NCBI RefSeq assembly: GCF_016427505.1
Contig: NZ_JAELXS010000001.1
Span: 558,001 to 622,000 of the forward strand
Direction: 5' to 3'
Source: Sphingomonas mollis
Lineage (GTDB): Bacteria; Pseudomonadota; Alphaproteobacteria; Sphingomonadales; Sphingomonadaceae
DNA: 64,000 bases
The first letter of the stretch is position 1. Every line of letters begins with the position of its first letter. A program made the position numbers and the translations under genes. The notes under the pieces are model-generated. The model made no database searches. It was given only the letters and a program-made list of their open reading frames with translations, and was not told the DNA's origin. Below, in pieces: positions 17,729 to 27,053 of this stretch.

Positions 17729-17789
17729 GGAATAGGAAGCGCGGTCATGGTGTTGACCGGCTGTGCCGTCTGCCCGTATCAGGCGCATC

Positions 17790-17815
17790 GGGCGGCCCCC
17801 TTGGCCGCCCTTTCT
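17790..17815 (+). terminator. terminator after parE
   Basis: An 8-bp perfect stem (GGGCGGCC at 17790-17797 with 17803-17810) and a 5-base loop are followed by TTTCTCG, between parE and argD. Confidence 0.75.
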
Positions 17816-17832
17816 CGTTGGAGGGAGCCATC

Positions 17833-19023
17833 ATGTCTACGCCCGCGCTCATGCCCGTCTATCCACGGTGCGGTGTGCGTCCGGTGCGAGGCGAAGGCGT
17901 CTACCTGATCGGCGAGGATGGCGAACGCTATCTCGATTTCGCCAGCGGCATCGCGGTCAACGCATTGGGTCATGGCCACCCGACGTTGGTGAAGGCGATC
18001 GCGGATCAGGCGGCGACCCTGATGCACGTATCGAACCTGTACGGCAGTCCGCAGGGCGAGCATCTGGCCCAGCGGCTGGTCGATGCGACCTTCGCCGACA
18101 CGGTGTTCTTCACCAATTCGGGTGCAGAGGCGGTGGAATGCGCGATCAAGACCGCGCGCCGTTATCATTTCGCCAACGGCAACCCGCAGCGGCACGACCT
18201 GATCACGTTCAACAACGCGTTCCATGGTCGCACGCTCGGCACGATCTCGGCCACCAATCAGGCCAAGATGCGCGACGGATTCGAGCCGTTGTTGCCCGGC
18301 TTCAAATACGCGACGTTCAACGATCTGGCCGGCGCGCTGGCGCTGATCGACGACAACACCGCCGGCTTCCTGGTCGAACCAATCCAGGGTGAGGGCGGAC
18401 TGACCGTCGGCACCGACGAATTCATCCACGGCCTGCGTGCCGCCTGCGACGAACACGGCCTGTTGCTGGTGCTGGATGAGGTGCAGTGCGGTTACAGCCG
18501 GACCGGCAAGTTCTTTGCGCACGAGCTATATGGCATCACGCCCGATATCATGGCGGTGGCCAAGGGCATCGGCGGCGGTTTCCCGCTCGGCGCCTGCCTT
18601 GCGACCGAGGAAGCGGCCAAGGGCATGGTCGCCGGCACGCATGGTTCCACCTATGGCGGCAACCCGCTGGCGATGGCGGCGGGAGAGGCGGTGCTGGACG
18701 TGATGCAGGCCGATGGCTTCCTCGATCACGTCACCGCGATGGGCGATCGGCTGCGGTCGTCGCTGGAACAGATGATCCCCAACCACGATCATCTGTTTCA
18801 GGAGGTGCGCGGACGCGGACTGATGATGGGGCTGAAGCTGAAGAGCGACAGCCGCCGCTTCGTTGCCCATTGCCGCGACAACCACGGGCTGCTGACGGTG
18901 GCGGCGGGCGAGAATGTCGTCCGCATCCTGCCGCCGCTGGTGATCGACGAAAGCCATATCGCCGAATTCACCCAGAAACTGAGCGACGCCGCGCGGGTCT
19001 ACGTACCGGCAAGCGACGATTGA
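17833..19023 (+). CDS. argD: acetylornithine aminotransferase
   Basis: This is a class-III PLP aminotransferase of arginine (and possibly lysine) synthesis. The 396-residue protein has the N-terminal region YLIGEDGERYLDFASGIAVN, the cofactor-binding TNSGAEAVECAIKTAR, FHGRTLGTISAT, LVLDEVQCGYSRTGK, and the PLP lysine, Lys244, in DIMAVAKGIGGGFPLG. The ATG at 17833 follows GGAGGGAG; a GTG/ATG variant five codons earlier is less likely. argF follows after a repeat-filled gap, giving an argD-argF-hslO order common in alphaproteobacteria. Confidence 0.95.
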   Translation: MSTPALMPVYPRCGVRPVRGEGVYLIGEDGERYLDFASGIAVNALGHGHPTLVKAIADQAATLMHVSNLYGSPQGEHLAQRLVDATFADTVFFTNSGAEAVECAIKTARRYHFANGNPQRHDLITFNNAFHGRTLGTISATNQAKMRDGFEPLLPGFKYATFNDLAGALALIDDNTAGFLVEPIQGEGGLTVGTDEFIHGLRAACDEHGLLLVLDEVQCGYSRTGKFFAHELYGITPDIMAVAKGIGGGFPLGACLATEEAAKGMVAGTHGSTYGGNPLAMAAGEAVLDVMQADGFLDHVTAMGDRLRSSLEQMIPNHDHLFQEVRGRGLMMGLKLKSDSRRFVAHCRDNHGLLTVAAGENVVRILPPLVIDESHIAEFTQKLSDAARVYVPASDD

Positions 19024-19028
19024 CACGA

Positions 19029-19159
19029 TCCTCCCCGGCACGGGGAGGGGGGACCATGCAAAGCATGGTGGAGGGGGATCGCCCCATAGTGCAGCGTGTG
19101 TGGATACTACTCTCCCCACGCTCTGCGAACGCGATCTCCTTCCCCTTGCGGGGGAGGAC
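19029..19159. repeat. GC-rich intergenic palindromic repeat element between argD and argF
   Basis: The element has a hairpin CCTCCCC-GGCAC-GGGGAGG (19030-19048), a second hairpin ACCATGC-AAA-GCATGGT (19053-19069) and a right-hand GGGGGAGG arm (19150-19158). It resembles the elements inside glyS and before gcvPA in its composition. The right arm doubles as the argF ribosome-binding site. Confidence 0.75.
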
Positions 19160-19164
19160 TTCCG

Positions 19165-20082
19165 ATGCGCCATTTCCTGAATCTGTCCGATGCGGGTGCC
19201 GACGGCATTGCCGCGATGCTGGCTGACGCGCTCGATCGCAAGGCTGCCCGTGCTGGCTGGCCAAAGGGGCGCGCGGATACCGATGCGCCGCTCGCTGGCC
19301 ACACGCTGGCGATGGTGTTCGAGAAGAACTCCACCCGCACGCGCGTCAGCTTCGACATGGCGATCCGCCAGCTCGGCGGCACCTCGATCGTCATGGATGC
19401 CGGCACCATGCAGCTCGGCCGGGGCGAGAGCGTGGCCGATACCGCGCGTGTCCTGTCGGGCTATTGCGACGCCATCATGATCCGCACCGACGACCATGCC
19501 AAGGTCGAGGAGATGGCGCATTACGCCTCCGTCCCCGTCATCAACGGCCTGACCGATGCCTCGCACCCTTGCCAGATCATGGCCGACCTGCTGACCATCA
19601 TCGAATCGGGCAAGGCGCTGCCCGGCCTGAAGGTCGCGTGGCTGGGCGATGGCAATAACGTGCTGGCCTCGATCGTCGAGGCCGCCGGGCTGATGCAGTT
19701 CGATGTCGTCGCCGCCTGTCCGCAAGGGTTCGCCCCCGACGAGGAAGCGATCGTCGCGGCTTCCGGTCGCGCCCGCGTCGTCTCCGACCCGCGCGAGGCG
19801 GCGGAGGGAGCCGACATCATCGTCACCGACACCTGGATATCGATGGGTCAATCCCATGCCGACACCAAACTGAAGGCGCTCGGCCCCTATCAGGTCACGC
19901 CCGACCTGATGGCGCTGGCCAAGCCGGACGCCAAATTCCTCCACTGCCTCCCCGCGCATCGCGGCGAGGAAGTGGCAACGGCGGTGATCGACGGTCCGCA
20001 GTCGCTGATCTGGCCGGAGGCGGAAAACCGGTTGCATGCGCAGAAGTCCGTCCTCCGCTGGTGCTTCGGCCAGATCGGTTGA
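19165..20082 (+). CDS. argF: ornithine carbamoyltransferase
   Basis: This enzyme makes citrulline from ornithine and carbamoyl phosphate. The 305-residue protein has the carbamoyl-phosphate loop STRTR (starting at Ser56), [13 protein letters not shown], the ornithine-side DTWISMG and the [11 protein letters not shown] loop with the catalytic Cys. The ATG at 19165 is preceded by GGGGGAGG, which belongs to the repeat element upstream. An in-frame ATG at 19096 would add a non-conserved segment coded by the repeat. Confidence 0.95.
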   Translation: MRHFLNLSDAGADGIAAMLADALDRKAARAGWPKGRADTDAPLAGHTLAMVFEKNSTRTRVSFDMAIRQLGGTSIVMDAGTMQLGRGESVADTARVLSGYCDAIMIRTDDHAKVEEMAHYASVPVINGLTDASHPCQIMADLLTIIESGKALPGLKVAWLGDGNNVLASIVEAAGLMQFDVVAACPQGFAPDEEAIVAASGRARVVSDPREAAEGADIIVTDTWISMGQSHADTKLKALGPYQVTPDLMALAKPDAKFLHCLPAHRGEEVATAVIDGPQSLIWPEAENRLHAQKSVLRWCFGQIG

Positions 20083-20185
20083 TCGCCGCGCGGTCAGGGC
20101 CATATCCGTCAGGTCGGTAACCACCGGCACTTCCCTTTTCAGGCGCCTTCGCGGCAAGAGGTTCCGGTTCGCGCCGGAATGACGG

Positions 20186-21112
20186 ATGACGATGATGACC
20201 GAGCAGATTCTTTCCGACACTGACCGGGCCCTGGGCTTCACCATCCCGTCGCGTCACGCGCGCGGCCGTGTCGTGCGTCTGGGGTCATCGCTCGACACGA
20301 TCCTGTCCGCACACGCCTATCCACCGGCGATCGAGCGGCTGTTGACCGAGGCGCTGACGCTGTGTGCGCTGATGGGATCGACGCTGAAGGACGAAAGCGG
20401 TCAGCTGACCATGCAAACGCGCAGCGATGCCGGCGTCGTGCAATTGCTGGTCTGCGATTATCGCGGCGGAGAACTGCGCGGCTATATCCAGTACGACGCC
20501 GACCGCTTGGCAGAGGCGCCGGAGCAGCCGACACTGTTCGCGTTGTTCGGTCAGGGATATCTGGCGATCACCTTCGATCTCGCCACCTCGGGCGAACGAT
20601 ATCAGGGCATCGTCCCGCTCGACGGCGAAACGCTGGCCGAGGCGGCGCAAAGCTATTTTGTCCAGTCCGAGCAGATTCCGACCCTCGTCCGCCTCTGCAT
20701 CGGACGCGATGCCACCGGCCGCACCATCGCTGGCGGCCTGCTGCTCCAGCATCTGCCGGAGGGGGAGGCCGGGCGCGAGCGACTTCATACCCGGCTCGAT
20801 CATCCGGAATGGGAACATGTCGCCGCTCTCGGCAGTACGATGGGCGCCGATGAGCTGGCCGATCCGGCGATCCCGCTGGAGACGCTGATCTGGCGGCTGT
20901 TCAACGAGGAAAGCGAGATTCGCGTCCTGGCGTCGACGCCGATCGTGCGGGGGTGCCGCTGCACGCCCGACCATATCCTGGGTGTCCTCGCGAAGTTTCC
21001 GGTCGAGGATCGGCGCGAGATGGCGGATGCGGATGGCGTGATCGAGGTCGATTGCGCCTTTTGCGCGACGAAGTTTCCGGTGTCCGCCGAAGACCTGACA
21101 CCGGTGCGTTAA
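20186..21112 (+). CDS. hslO: redox-regulated chaperone Hsp33
   Basis: This cytosolic holdase is switched on by oxidation of a zinc centre. The 308-residue protein shows the Hsp33 core and, at the C-terminus, the CxC (GCRCTPDHI) and CxxC (CAFCATKF) motifs that bind zinc when reduced. The start is uncertain: ATGs at 20186, 20192 and 20195 are all in frame and none has a good binding site. It follows argF by about 100 bp containing a short TTCCGG/CCGGAA repeat hairpin. Confidence 0.93.
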   Translation: MTMMTEQILSDTDRALGFTIPSRHARGRVVRLGSSLDTILSAHAYPPAIERLLTEALTLCALMGSTLKDESGQLTMQTRSDAGVVQLLVCDYRGGELRGYIQYDADRLAEAPEQPTLFALFGQGYLAITFDLATSGERYQGIVPLDGETLAEAAQSYFVQSEQIPTLVRLCIGRDATGRTIAGGLLLQHLPEGEAGRERLHTRLDHPEWEHVAALGSTMGADELADPAIPLETLIWRLFNEESEIRVLASTPIVRGCRCTPDHILGVLAKFPVEDRREMADADGVIEVDCAFCATKFPVSAEDLTPVR

Positions 21113-21203
21113 CGCGCTGTTTACCCCTTTGCGGATAGGAAGATCAGGTGCTTGTTCTTCAGCACGTGTTTCTCCCTCGATGGGTCGTTCCCATCACACC
21201 TCG

Positions 21204-21235
21204 GGGCCGTGCGATCCGCGCGGCCCTTTCTTTTT
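21204..21235 (+). terminator. rho-independent terminator of hslO
   Basis: A 10-bp stem (GGGCCGTGCG at 21204-21213 with 21217-21226, one wobble) is followed by TTTCTTTTT, between hslO and queC. Confidence 0.88.
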
Positions 21236-21265
21236 GTCGAAAGCTGGCCTAGCCCGCGGCGGATC

Positions 21266-21964
21266 ATGACCACTCAGCCTCTTGCGGTCGTCCTTGTCTC
21301 GGGCGGCCTGGACTCGATGGTGTCCGCCGCGCTCGCGCGCGAAGCCGGATACCGCCTGCTCGCCCTGTCGATCGATTATAACCAGCGGCACCGCGTCGAA
21401 CTGGCCGCCGCCCGCCGCGTCGCCACGGAGCTGGGTGCCGAACGCCATGTCGTCCTGCCGCTCGACCTGTCGGCCTTTGGCGGCTCCGCGCTGACCGACG
21501 ATATCGATGTTCCCAAGGACGGCGTGGGCGCGGAGGGGGAGGGCGGCATTCCCGTCACCTATGTCCCGGCCCGCAACACCATCTTCCTCAGTCTCGCTCT
21601 CGGCTGGGCGGAGGCGGCGGGCGCGCGTGACCTGTTCATCGGCGTCAACGCGCTCGATTATTCGGGCTATCCCGATTGCCGGCCGGAATTCATCCATGCG
21701 TTCGAAGGGCTCGCCGAACTGGCCACCAAGGCCGGGGTAGAAGGCGCCCCATTCCGCATCCGCGCGCCGCTGCAACATATGACCAAGGCGGATATCGCGC
21801 GGGAGGGCGCGCGGCTGGGGCTCGACATGGGTCTCAGCTGGTCCTGTTACGATCCGGCGCCGGGTGGTCTCCACTGCGGCCTGTGCGACAGCTGCCGCCT
21901 GCGCGCCAGGGGGTTCGAGGAAGCGGGGATCGCCGATCCCACCCGCTACGCCGCCAAGCCATGA
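21266..21964 (+). CDS. queC: 7-cyano-7-deazaguanine (preQ0) synthase
   Basis: QueC converts 7-carboxy-7-deazaguanine to preQ0 with ATP and ammonia, on the way to queuosine in tRNA. The 232-residue protein has the PP-loop SGGLDS (residues 12-17) and a C-terminal zinc site ([17 protein letters not shown]). The ATG at 21266 is the first residue of the conserved N-terminus; the longer open frame upstream crosses the hslO terminator. No preQ1 riboswitch was recognised. queE follows 10 bp later. Confidence 0.95.
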   Translation: MTTQPLAVVLVSGGLDSMVSAALAREAGYRLLALSIDYNQRHRVELAAARRVATELGAERHVVLPLDLSAFGGSALTDDIDVPKDGVGAEGEGGIPVTYVPARNTIFLSLALGWAEAAGARDLFIGVNALDYSGYPDCRPEFIHAFEGLAELATKAGVEGAPFRIRAPLQHMTKADIAREGARLGLDMGLSWSCYDPAPGGLHCGLCDSCRLRARGFEEAGIADPTRYAAKP

Positions 21965-21974
21965 GGCGCGGGCG

Positions 21975-22607
21975 ATGAGCTATGCCGTCAAGGAGATGTT
22001 CCGGACGTTGCAGGGCGAAGGCGTGCAGGCGGGTCGGCGCGCCGTGTTCGTCCGCTTCGCCGGCTGCAACCTGTGGTCGGGCCGCGAGCAGGACCGTGCG
22101 ACGGCGGTCTGCCGGTTCTGCGATACCGATTTCGTCGGCACCGACGGGGTGGGGGGCGGCAAGTTCGTCGATGCCGCCGCGCTGGTGGCGGCGGTCGTCG
22201 GGTTCTGGGGGCCATCGCTCGATCGCCGCTTCGTCGTACTGACCGGTGGCGAGCCGATGCTGCAGGTCGACGATGCGATCGTCGATGCGTTGCACGACGC
22301 CGGGTTCATGATCGCGATCGAATCCAACGGCACGATCCCGGCGCACCCCGGCCTTGATTGGGTGTGCATCAGTCCCAAGGCTGGCAGCAACGTCGTCCAG
22401 CGCGCCGGCGACGAGTTGAAGCTGGTATGGCCACAGGCGGCGATCGATCCGGTCGCGTTGGAGGCGTGGGATTTCACCCACCGGCTGATCCAGCCGCTCG
22501 ATGATGCGCACGCAGCGGCGCATCATCAGACGTGTATCGATCTCGTGATGGAGCGGCCGGCGTGGCGGCTGTCGCTCCAGACGCACAAGCTGTTGGGTTT
22601 GCGCTAA
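21975..22607 (+). CDS. queE: 7-carboxy-7-deazaguanine synthase (radical SAM)
   Basis: QueE performs the ring contraction making 7-carboxy-7-deazaguanine. The 210-residue protein carries the non-standard radical-SAM cluster motif C-x14-C-x2-C (first Cys in FAGCNLW, then CRFCDTDF) that is known from QueE of several proteobacteria instead of the usual CxxxCxxC. TGGEPMLQ is the SAM-binding GGE motif. It forms a pair with queC; queD and queF are not in the window. Confidence 0.94.
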   Translation: MSYAVKEMFRTLQGEGVQAGRRAVFVRFAGCNLWSGREQDRATAVCRFCDTDFVGTDGVGGGKFVDAAALVAAVVGFWGPSLDRRFVVLTGGEPMLQVDDAIVDALHDAGFMIAIESNGTIPAHPGLDWVCISPKAGSNVVQRAGDELKLVWPQAAIDPVALEAWDFTHRLIQPLDDAHAAAHHQTCIDLVMERPAWRLSLQTHKLLGLR

Positions 22608-22656
22608 TGGCGGATGCCGGTCCGCTCCCCGACGCAGGCCGGGGAGCGATACGATC

Positions 22657-23409
22657 TTACTGCACCGCGACCGCGCTGCTGGCCGGTTGAGCGGCCACGG
22701 CGCTGGCGGATGGCACGCCCGCAGGTGGCCATGAGTATACGCCGCACTTCTTGACCTGCCACTCGGCCTTCTTGTTCCAGCATGTTACGTCGAGGCGTGG
22801 CACGGGCATATAGCCATAGCCGATGTAACGGGGAAAACGCTGCTCGCCATAGGGTTTCAGGCTGTTGCGCAGCTCACGCATCCGCGACTGGGCGACATTG
22901 CCCAACTCGCCGCGTGGCGCGAACAGCGCGTCGCGGCCGATCGAATGCGCTGTCCGGCAGAATCCGTACTGCGAGGCGACGGTGGCAAAGCTGGAATAGG
23001 TGCGCGTACCGAACTGGTCGAGCGCGTTCTGGCCGTCGCGCTTGGTCTTGGTGGTGCGTTCGAAATACTTGTTCAGCGTATCCCACGTCGTCTTCAGCTC
23101 GTCCTTATGATCGAGCAGCACGGCGTTGTAATTGCCGACCGTCAGCAGCGTCGGTTCGAACTGGCATTGCAGCGCCGCGACGTTGAGCGCGGACCGCATG
23201 GTCCAGGTCAGGCCCGCGCGGACCTCTTCCGGCGTCGCGCCGGGCAATGGCTGCACCATGCCGGGTTCGGCGCCCTGTACCGGCAGTCCGGCATAATCGA
23301 AGCTCTGCAGGAAGAACTGCGCCGAGGCGGGACTGGCGGCCATGCCGGCCATTGCCACACCCATCGTCCCGATGCCTCGCATCCACGTCGATCGCCACAC
23401 CCTTTTCAC
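22657..23409 (-). CDS. secreted protein of unknown function
   Basis: I do not recognise this 250-residue protein. It has a signal peptide with likely cleavage after Ala30 (SPASA|QFF), about 200 mature residues rich in aromatic and basic residues, three Cys (LQCQF, FCRTA, CWNKK and KKCGV: four in all, possibly two disulfides) and an Ala/Ser/Val-rich C-terminal tail. The start is GTG with a GGGAG site upstream; an ATG at 23382 is an alternative. It stands alone between queE and a lipoprotein gene. The disulfide-bonded periplasmic location is inferred. Confidence 0.65.
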   Translation of the reverse strand: MKRVWRSTWMRGIGTMGVAMAGMAASPASAQFFLQSFDYAGLPVQGAEPGMVQPLPGATPEEVRAGLTWTMRSALNVAALQCQFEPTLLTVGNYNAVLLDHKDELKTTWDTLNKYFERTTKTKRDGQNALDQFGTRTYSSFATVASQYGFCRTAHSIGRDALFAPRGELGNVAQSRMRELRNSLKPYGEQRFPRYIGYGYMPVPRLDVTCWNKKAEWQVKKCGVYSWPPAGVPSASAVAAQPASSAVAVQ

Positions 23410-23569
23410 GTCACCAGCTCCCGGCTCAATCTTCTTCGCTGGAATCTAAAGCATTTCGCCGGCTTGCACAGCCGGTTTCGATAAATCTCGCAGTCGAGCC
23501 GTTCGTCGTATGCGGCCAACCGCTGGTCGCACATGGAACGATATTCGCAAGCTTTGATCCGGAAACGAG

Positions 23570-23601
23570 AAGGGGCCGCCCGGTCGCCCGGACGGCCCCT
23601 T
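23570..23601 (-). terminator. terminator of the Met-rich lipoprotein gene
   Basis: On the minus strand a 14-bp stem (AAGGGGCCGTCCGG with CCGGGCGGCCCCTT, one wobble) and a GCGA loop are followed by CTCGTTT, 26 bp after the stop at 23627. Confidence 0.75.
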
Positions 23602-23626
23602 CCGCAACACGTAATCCTGTGAAGGA

Positions 23627-23893
23627 TTACATCATGTTGTTGGTCATCATGGTGTCGTTCGACATCATCGTGTCGTTCGCCATCATGGTGTCGTTGGCCA
23701 TCATGCCACCGTTCATGGTGCCGTCGACGGCAGTCATGTTGTCGGTCATGGTGTCCATGCCCTCGGCGGTGTTCATGTCGGTGACCATCGTGTTGTCGGT
23801 CGTCGTCTCGGTCTTCGGGCCGCAGGCCGCAACCGCGAGCGCCGCGCCGGCGATCATCGAGCCGGTCAGAACCTTGGAGATGAGTGCACGCAT
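23627..23893 (-). CDS. small methionine-rich repeat lipoprotein
   Basis: This 88-residue protein has a lipoprotein signal (LAVAAC, lipidated Cys24) and a mature part almost wholly of Met, Asn, Asp and Thr. It ends in an imperfect repeat of NDTMM/NDTMMA units (four copies) and contains 20 Met in about 64 mature residues. Such Met/Asp-rich tails can bind copper or other soft metals, but this is inference. An AGGGAGC site precedes the ATG and a terminator follows, so it is a single-gene unit. Similar short repeat lipoproteins occur in sphingomonads, usually as hypothetical proteins. Confidence 0.75.
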   Translation of the reverse strand: MRALISKVLTGSMIAGAALAVAACGPKTETTTDNTMVTDMNTAEGMDTMTDNMTAVDGTMNGGMMANDTMMANDTMMSNDTMMTNNMM

Positions 23894-23985
23894 TTTGGAA
23901 GCTCCCTAGATAGAGGATTTGGTTGGCTTGCTTGCCCGGTTAATACCCAAATCAACGTGGACATTAAACGGATTACGCAAACCCC

Positions 23986-24651
23986 TCAAGACTCGTTTTC
24001 TGCCGGACAAGAAAGAGTTTGCAGGAAGTCCGCTCTGGTCGCCGCCAGCGCGTCGTCAAATGCTCCCAACGTCGTCGATCTGCCCAGCGCCGCGAGGCTG
24101 GTGACGGGATAGTCGGGCAGTCCGCACGGCACGATCCCCCCGAAATGGGACAGGTCGGGGGACACGTTCACCGAAAAGCCGTGAAGCGTCACCCAGCGCC
24201 GCACCCGCACGCCGATTGCCCCGATCTTGGCCTCGCGCCCGTCGTGATCCAGTGTCCAGATGCCGACGCGCCCCGGCGCCCGGAACGCCTCCAGCCCCAA
24301 TCTGGCCAGTGCCGCGATCACCCAGCCCTCGACGCCGTGGACGAAGCAGCGCACGTCCCGCCCACGCTCGTTCAGGTCGAGCATCAGATATCCCACCCGC
24401 TGCCCCGGCCCATGATAGGTATAGCGCCCACCGCGCCCTGCCGGCATGACCGGAAAGCGGGGATCGACCAATTCGGCGGGGTCGGCGCTGGTGCCGGCGG
24501 TGTAGACCGGCGGGTGTTCCAGCAGCCAGATCTGCTCGCGCGCTTCATGGGCCACGATCGCCGCGGCCCGCGCCTCCATCTCGGTCAGCGCCGCGTCATA
24601 AGGAATCAGGCCCGGCGATACGCGCCATTCGGGTTCGGGAAGTTCGTTCAC
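23986..24651 (-). CDS. lipB: lipoyl(octanoyl) transferase
   Basis: LipB moves octanoate from acyl carrier protein to lipoyl domains, such as GcvH in this window. The 221-residue protein shows [29 protein letters not shown], the active-site lysine in KIGAIGVRV and the catalytic Cys in [14 protein letters not shown] chose the GTG at 24651 ([14 protein letters not shown]) because the conserved region starts there; a GTG at 24690 would add a basic, poorly conserved segment. Neither start has a convincing binding site. Confidence 0.92.
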   Translation of the reverse strand: MNELPEPEWRVSPGLIPYDAALTEMEARAAAIVAHEAREQIWLLEHPPVYTAGTSADPAELVDPRFPVMPAGRGGRYTYHGPGQRVGYLMLDLNERGRDVRCFVHGVEGWVIAALARLGLEAFRAPGRVGIWTLDHDGREAKIGAIGVRVRRWVTLHGFSVNVSPDLSHFGGIVPCGLPDYPVTSLAALGRSTTLGAFDDALAATRADFLQTLSCPAENES

Positions 24652-24733
24652 CCTTGCGCATCTGGCGGCTGGCCTTCGCCCGCGCAACACTTTGCGATCC
24701 GGCGGTGCTCGGCTATCGGTTCGTTAAGCCCGG

Positions 24734-25600
24734 ATGCGCGATGCGTATCGGGCAATGGACAGCATGGCGGGACATGGTTTGATGGTCAGAATGGGCACGG
24801 TCTGGGATCGGGCGGTCGAAGTGTTGCGGGGGCGGGCCAACATCCTCGCCCCGATCGCGATCGGGGCGATCTTTGTTCCTTCGGTCATCAACCGGGCGGT
24901 GGTGCTGTTCGCCGATCCGGCGTCGCGCACGACGGCGATCGTCGCCGCGTTGGTCGCGCTGCTGGTGCTGCTTGCCAACATCTGGGGTCAGCTCGCGATG
25001 CTGGCCGTGGCGACGCATCCGGCGACGACGCGCGACGATGCCGCCAGGCAGGCGACGGTACGACTGTTGCCGGCATTGGGTGTGATCATGATGCTGGGTG
25101 TGCTGTTCGCGCTGGCTCTGGTGCCACCGGTGATCGCCTTGATGCGCGCCGGCGTCGATTTCTCGCAGGCGTCGGCGATGCAGTCGGTGCCGGCGGGCGC
25201 GTCGGGCTTCATCGGCCTGTATTCGATCGCGTTCGTCATTCTGGCGCTGTTCGTCGGTGCGCGACTGTTGCTGCTCAACCCGGTGATCCTGAACGAGCGT
25301 CGCGGTGTCGGCGCCATCGCCCGTTCGTTCCGGCTGACCCGCGGCCTGACATGGCGGATCGCGGCGGTGATGGTCCTGTTCGCCATCGTCCTGCTCGTGC
25401 CGACGATGGCCGTGCAGGCGGTGGTCGGGCTGGTCGCGCGACTGATACTGGGGGGCGAATCGCTGCCCACCGTCACCTTTCTGGCTTCCGTGGCGGGCGC
25501 GGCGGTGACGACTGTGTTCTCGGTCGTCGCCGCCGCCTTCACCGCGCAGCTTTACGTCGCCACGGTCGCGGAAAACGACGAGGCGCCGCTGGGCAACTGA
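24734..25600 (+). CDS. multi-pass membrane protein of unknown function
   Basis: This 288-residue protein has about six hydrophobic segments (for instance ILAPIAIGAIFVPSVI and VMVLFAIVLLVPTMAV) and a cytoplasmic RSFRLTRGLTWR stretch. It resembles the glycerophosphoryl-diester-phosphodiesterase-type membrane domain family in layout, without a catalytic domain, so the function is unknown. In-frame ATGs at 24764 and 24782 are alternative starts. Its last 49 bases overlap the 3' end of the opposing acetyltransferase gene. Confidence 0.7.
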   Translation: MRDAYRAMDSMAGHGLMVRMGTVWDRAVEVLRGRANILAPIAIGAIFVPSVINRAVVLFADPASRTTAIVAALVALLVLLANIWGQLAMLAVATHPATTRDDAARQATVRLLPALGVIMMLGVLFALALVPPVIALMRAGVDFSQASAMQSVPAGASGFIGLYSIAFVILALFVGARLLLLNPVILNERRGVGAIARSFRLTRGLTWRIAAVMVLFAIVLLVPTMAVQAVVGLVARLILGGESLPTVTFLASVAGAAVTTVFSVVAAAFTAQLYVATVAENDEAPLGN

Positions 25601-26181
25601 ACCAGCAGCGGGATCTGCGGCGCGGTATTGGCGGGCAACACGCCGATACCGCGCGGATCGGGGAACGTCTCGACGGTCCGCCCGATCGCGACGAAACCAT
25701 GTCGGCGATAGAAGGACAGGGCGGCGGGGTGGTCCAGCGTGCAGGTATGCACCCATACCCGCGACACGCCCTTCGCCCAGGCGCGCATCAGCGCCTCCGC
25801 CATCAGCCAGCCGCCATGGCCCTTGCCCGCCAGTTCCGGCACGAAGCCGACATAGCGCAGTTCGCAGGCGCCGGCCTCGCGATGATCCAGCTCCAGCATG
25901 CCCACTTCGATCCCCGCGGCATCGACGACCGCGAATACGGCGACGGCGGGATCGTGGATGATCGCCACCAGCGCATCGTCCGTCATTACCAGCCGCGAGA
26001 ACCATAGCCACGGCGCCCCGACACGCGCGAACAGCGCCCGGTATCTGGCCGGTGTCGGCCGATCCCACCGCACCAGTCGCAACGGCGAGGGCGGCATCGG
26101 CCGCAGCGGTGGCCGTGTCCGCATCTCAAGCGTAGTGACGATCGTCGCCACCTGATCGTCGGCGACCGGCGTCAATCCCAT
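25552..26181 (-). CDS. GNAT family N-acetyltransferase
   Basis: This 209-residue protein has a GNAT fold: the [12 protein letters not shown] entry helix equivalent ([10 protein letters not shown]), the central beta strand [27 protein letters not shown], the acetyl-CoA loop GKGHGGWL and the terminal [21 protein letters not shown] typical of small-molecule or peptide acetyltransferases. The substrate is unknown. The start overlaps the hemF stop by 10 bases, so it is probably read from the trmL-hemF message by coupling; later ATGs at 26124 and 26097 are possible. Its C-terminus lies over the end of the convergent gene. Confidence 0.82.
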   Translation of the reverse strand: MGLTPVADDQVATIVTTLEMRTRPPLRPMPPSPLRLVRWDRPTPARYRALFARVGAPWLWFSRLVMTDDALVAIIHDPAVAVFAVVDAAGIEVGMLELDHREAGACELRYVGFVPELAGKGHGGWLMAEALMRAWAKGVSRVWVHTCTLDHPAALSFYRRHGFVAIGRTVETFPDPRGIGVLPANTAPQIPLLVQLPSGASSFSATVAT

Positions 26182-27014
26182 GTCGCGACCGGCGGCAGGC
26201 TCATCAGGATCGCATCGACATTGCCGCCGGTCTTCAATCCGAACAGCGTGCCGCGATCATGGACCAGATTGAATTCGGCATAGCGCCCGCGCCATGCCCG
26301 CTGCACGGCGATATCCGCCTCCGTAAAGGCAGCATCCATCCGCCGCCGCACGATCCGCGGATAGACGTCCAGAAAAGCCTCGCCGACATCGCGGGTGAAG
26401 GCGAAATCGGCTTCGAAATCACCCTCCAGATGATCGTAGAAAATGCCGCCTACACCGCGATGCACACCGCGATGGGGAATGTAAAAATAGGTATCCGCCC
26501 ATTCCCTGAACCGCGGATAATAGCCGGGGTCGTGGCGATCGCACGCCGCCTTCAGCACGGCATGGAATTCGTCGGTATCCCTGGCGACCGGCAGCGGCGG
26601 GTTCAGGTCGGCCCCGCCGCCGAACCAGCGCTTCGTCGTCGTCAGGAACCGGGTATTCATATGCACGGCGGGCACATGCGGATTGGCCATGTGTGCGACC
26701 AGGCTGATACCGGTCGCGGCAAAGCGCGGGTCGGCGTCGGCACCGTGGATCGACGTAGCGAAGCCGGGCTCGAACGTGCCCGCGACGGTCGATACGTTGA
26801 CCCCCACCTTCTCGAACACGCGGCCCTTCATCACCCCGCGCACGCCACCGCCGCCCGGCTCGCCGGACGGATCGACGCGGTCCCAATCGATGTAATCGAA
26901 CGCCGCATCGGACCCCGTCTCGCGCTCGATCGCCTCGAACGCGGCACAGATACGGTCGCGAAGGCTTTCGAACCAGCCGCGGGCAGCCTGGAGATCGGGA
27001 TCGTGGTCGGTCAT
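26172..27014 (-). CDS. hemF: oxygen-dependent coproporphyrinogen III oxidase
   Basis: This is an aerobic haem biosynthesis enzyme making two oxidative decarboxylations. The 280-residue protein has the family segments [57 protein letters not shown] and the C-terminal [20 protein letters not shown]. Length matches alphaproteobacterial HemF. It lies 39 bp after trmL in the same direction and supplies haem for, among others, the cytochrome bc1 genes encoded divergently. Confidence 0.96.
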   Translation of the reverse strand: MTDHDPDLQAARGWFESLRDRICAAFEAIERETGSDAAFDYIDWDRVDPSGEPGGGGVRGVMKGRVFEKVGVNVSTVAGTFEPGFATSIHGADADPRFAATGISLVAHMANPHVPAVHMNTRFLTTTKRWFGGGADLNPPLPVARDTDEFHAVLKAACDRHDPGYYPRFREWADTYFYIPHRGVHRGVGGIFYDHLEGDFEADFAFTRDVGEAFLDVYPRIVRRRMDAAFTEADIAVQRAWRGRYAEFNLVHDRGTLFGLKTGGNVDAILMSLPPVATWD

Positions 27015-27053
27015 GAACGTCTTCCTAATCGAAGCGGCGGGCGCTGCCAGCGG

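Noticed and set aside
18526..20244. 572-codon antisense open frame over argD and argF
   Set aside because: It crosses the repeat element and mirrors genuine genes.
23627..23720. NDTMM-coding repeat read as a CRISPR or satellite array
   Set aside because: The repeats are 15-18 bp, tandem without spacers and in frame with a lipoprotein, so they are protein repeats.
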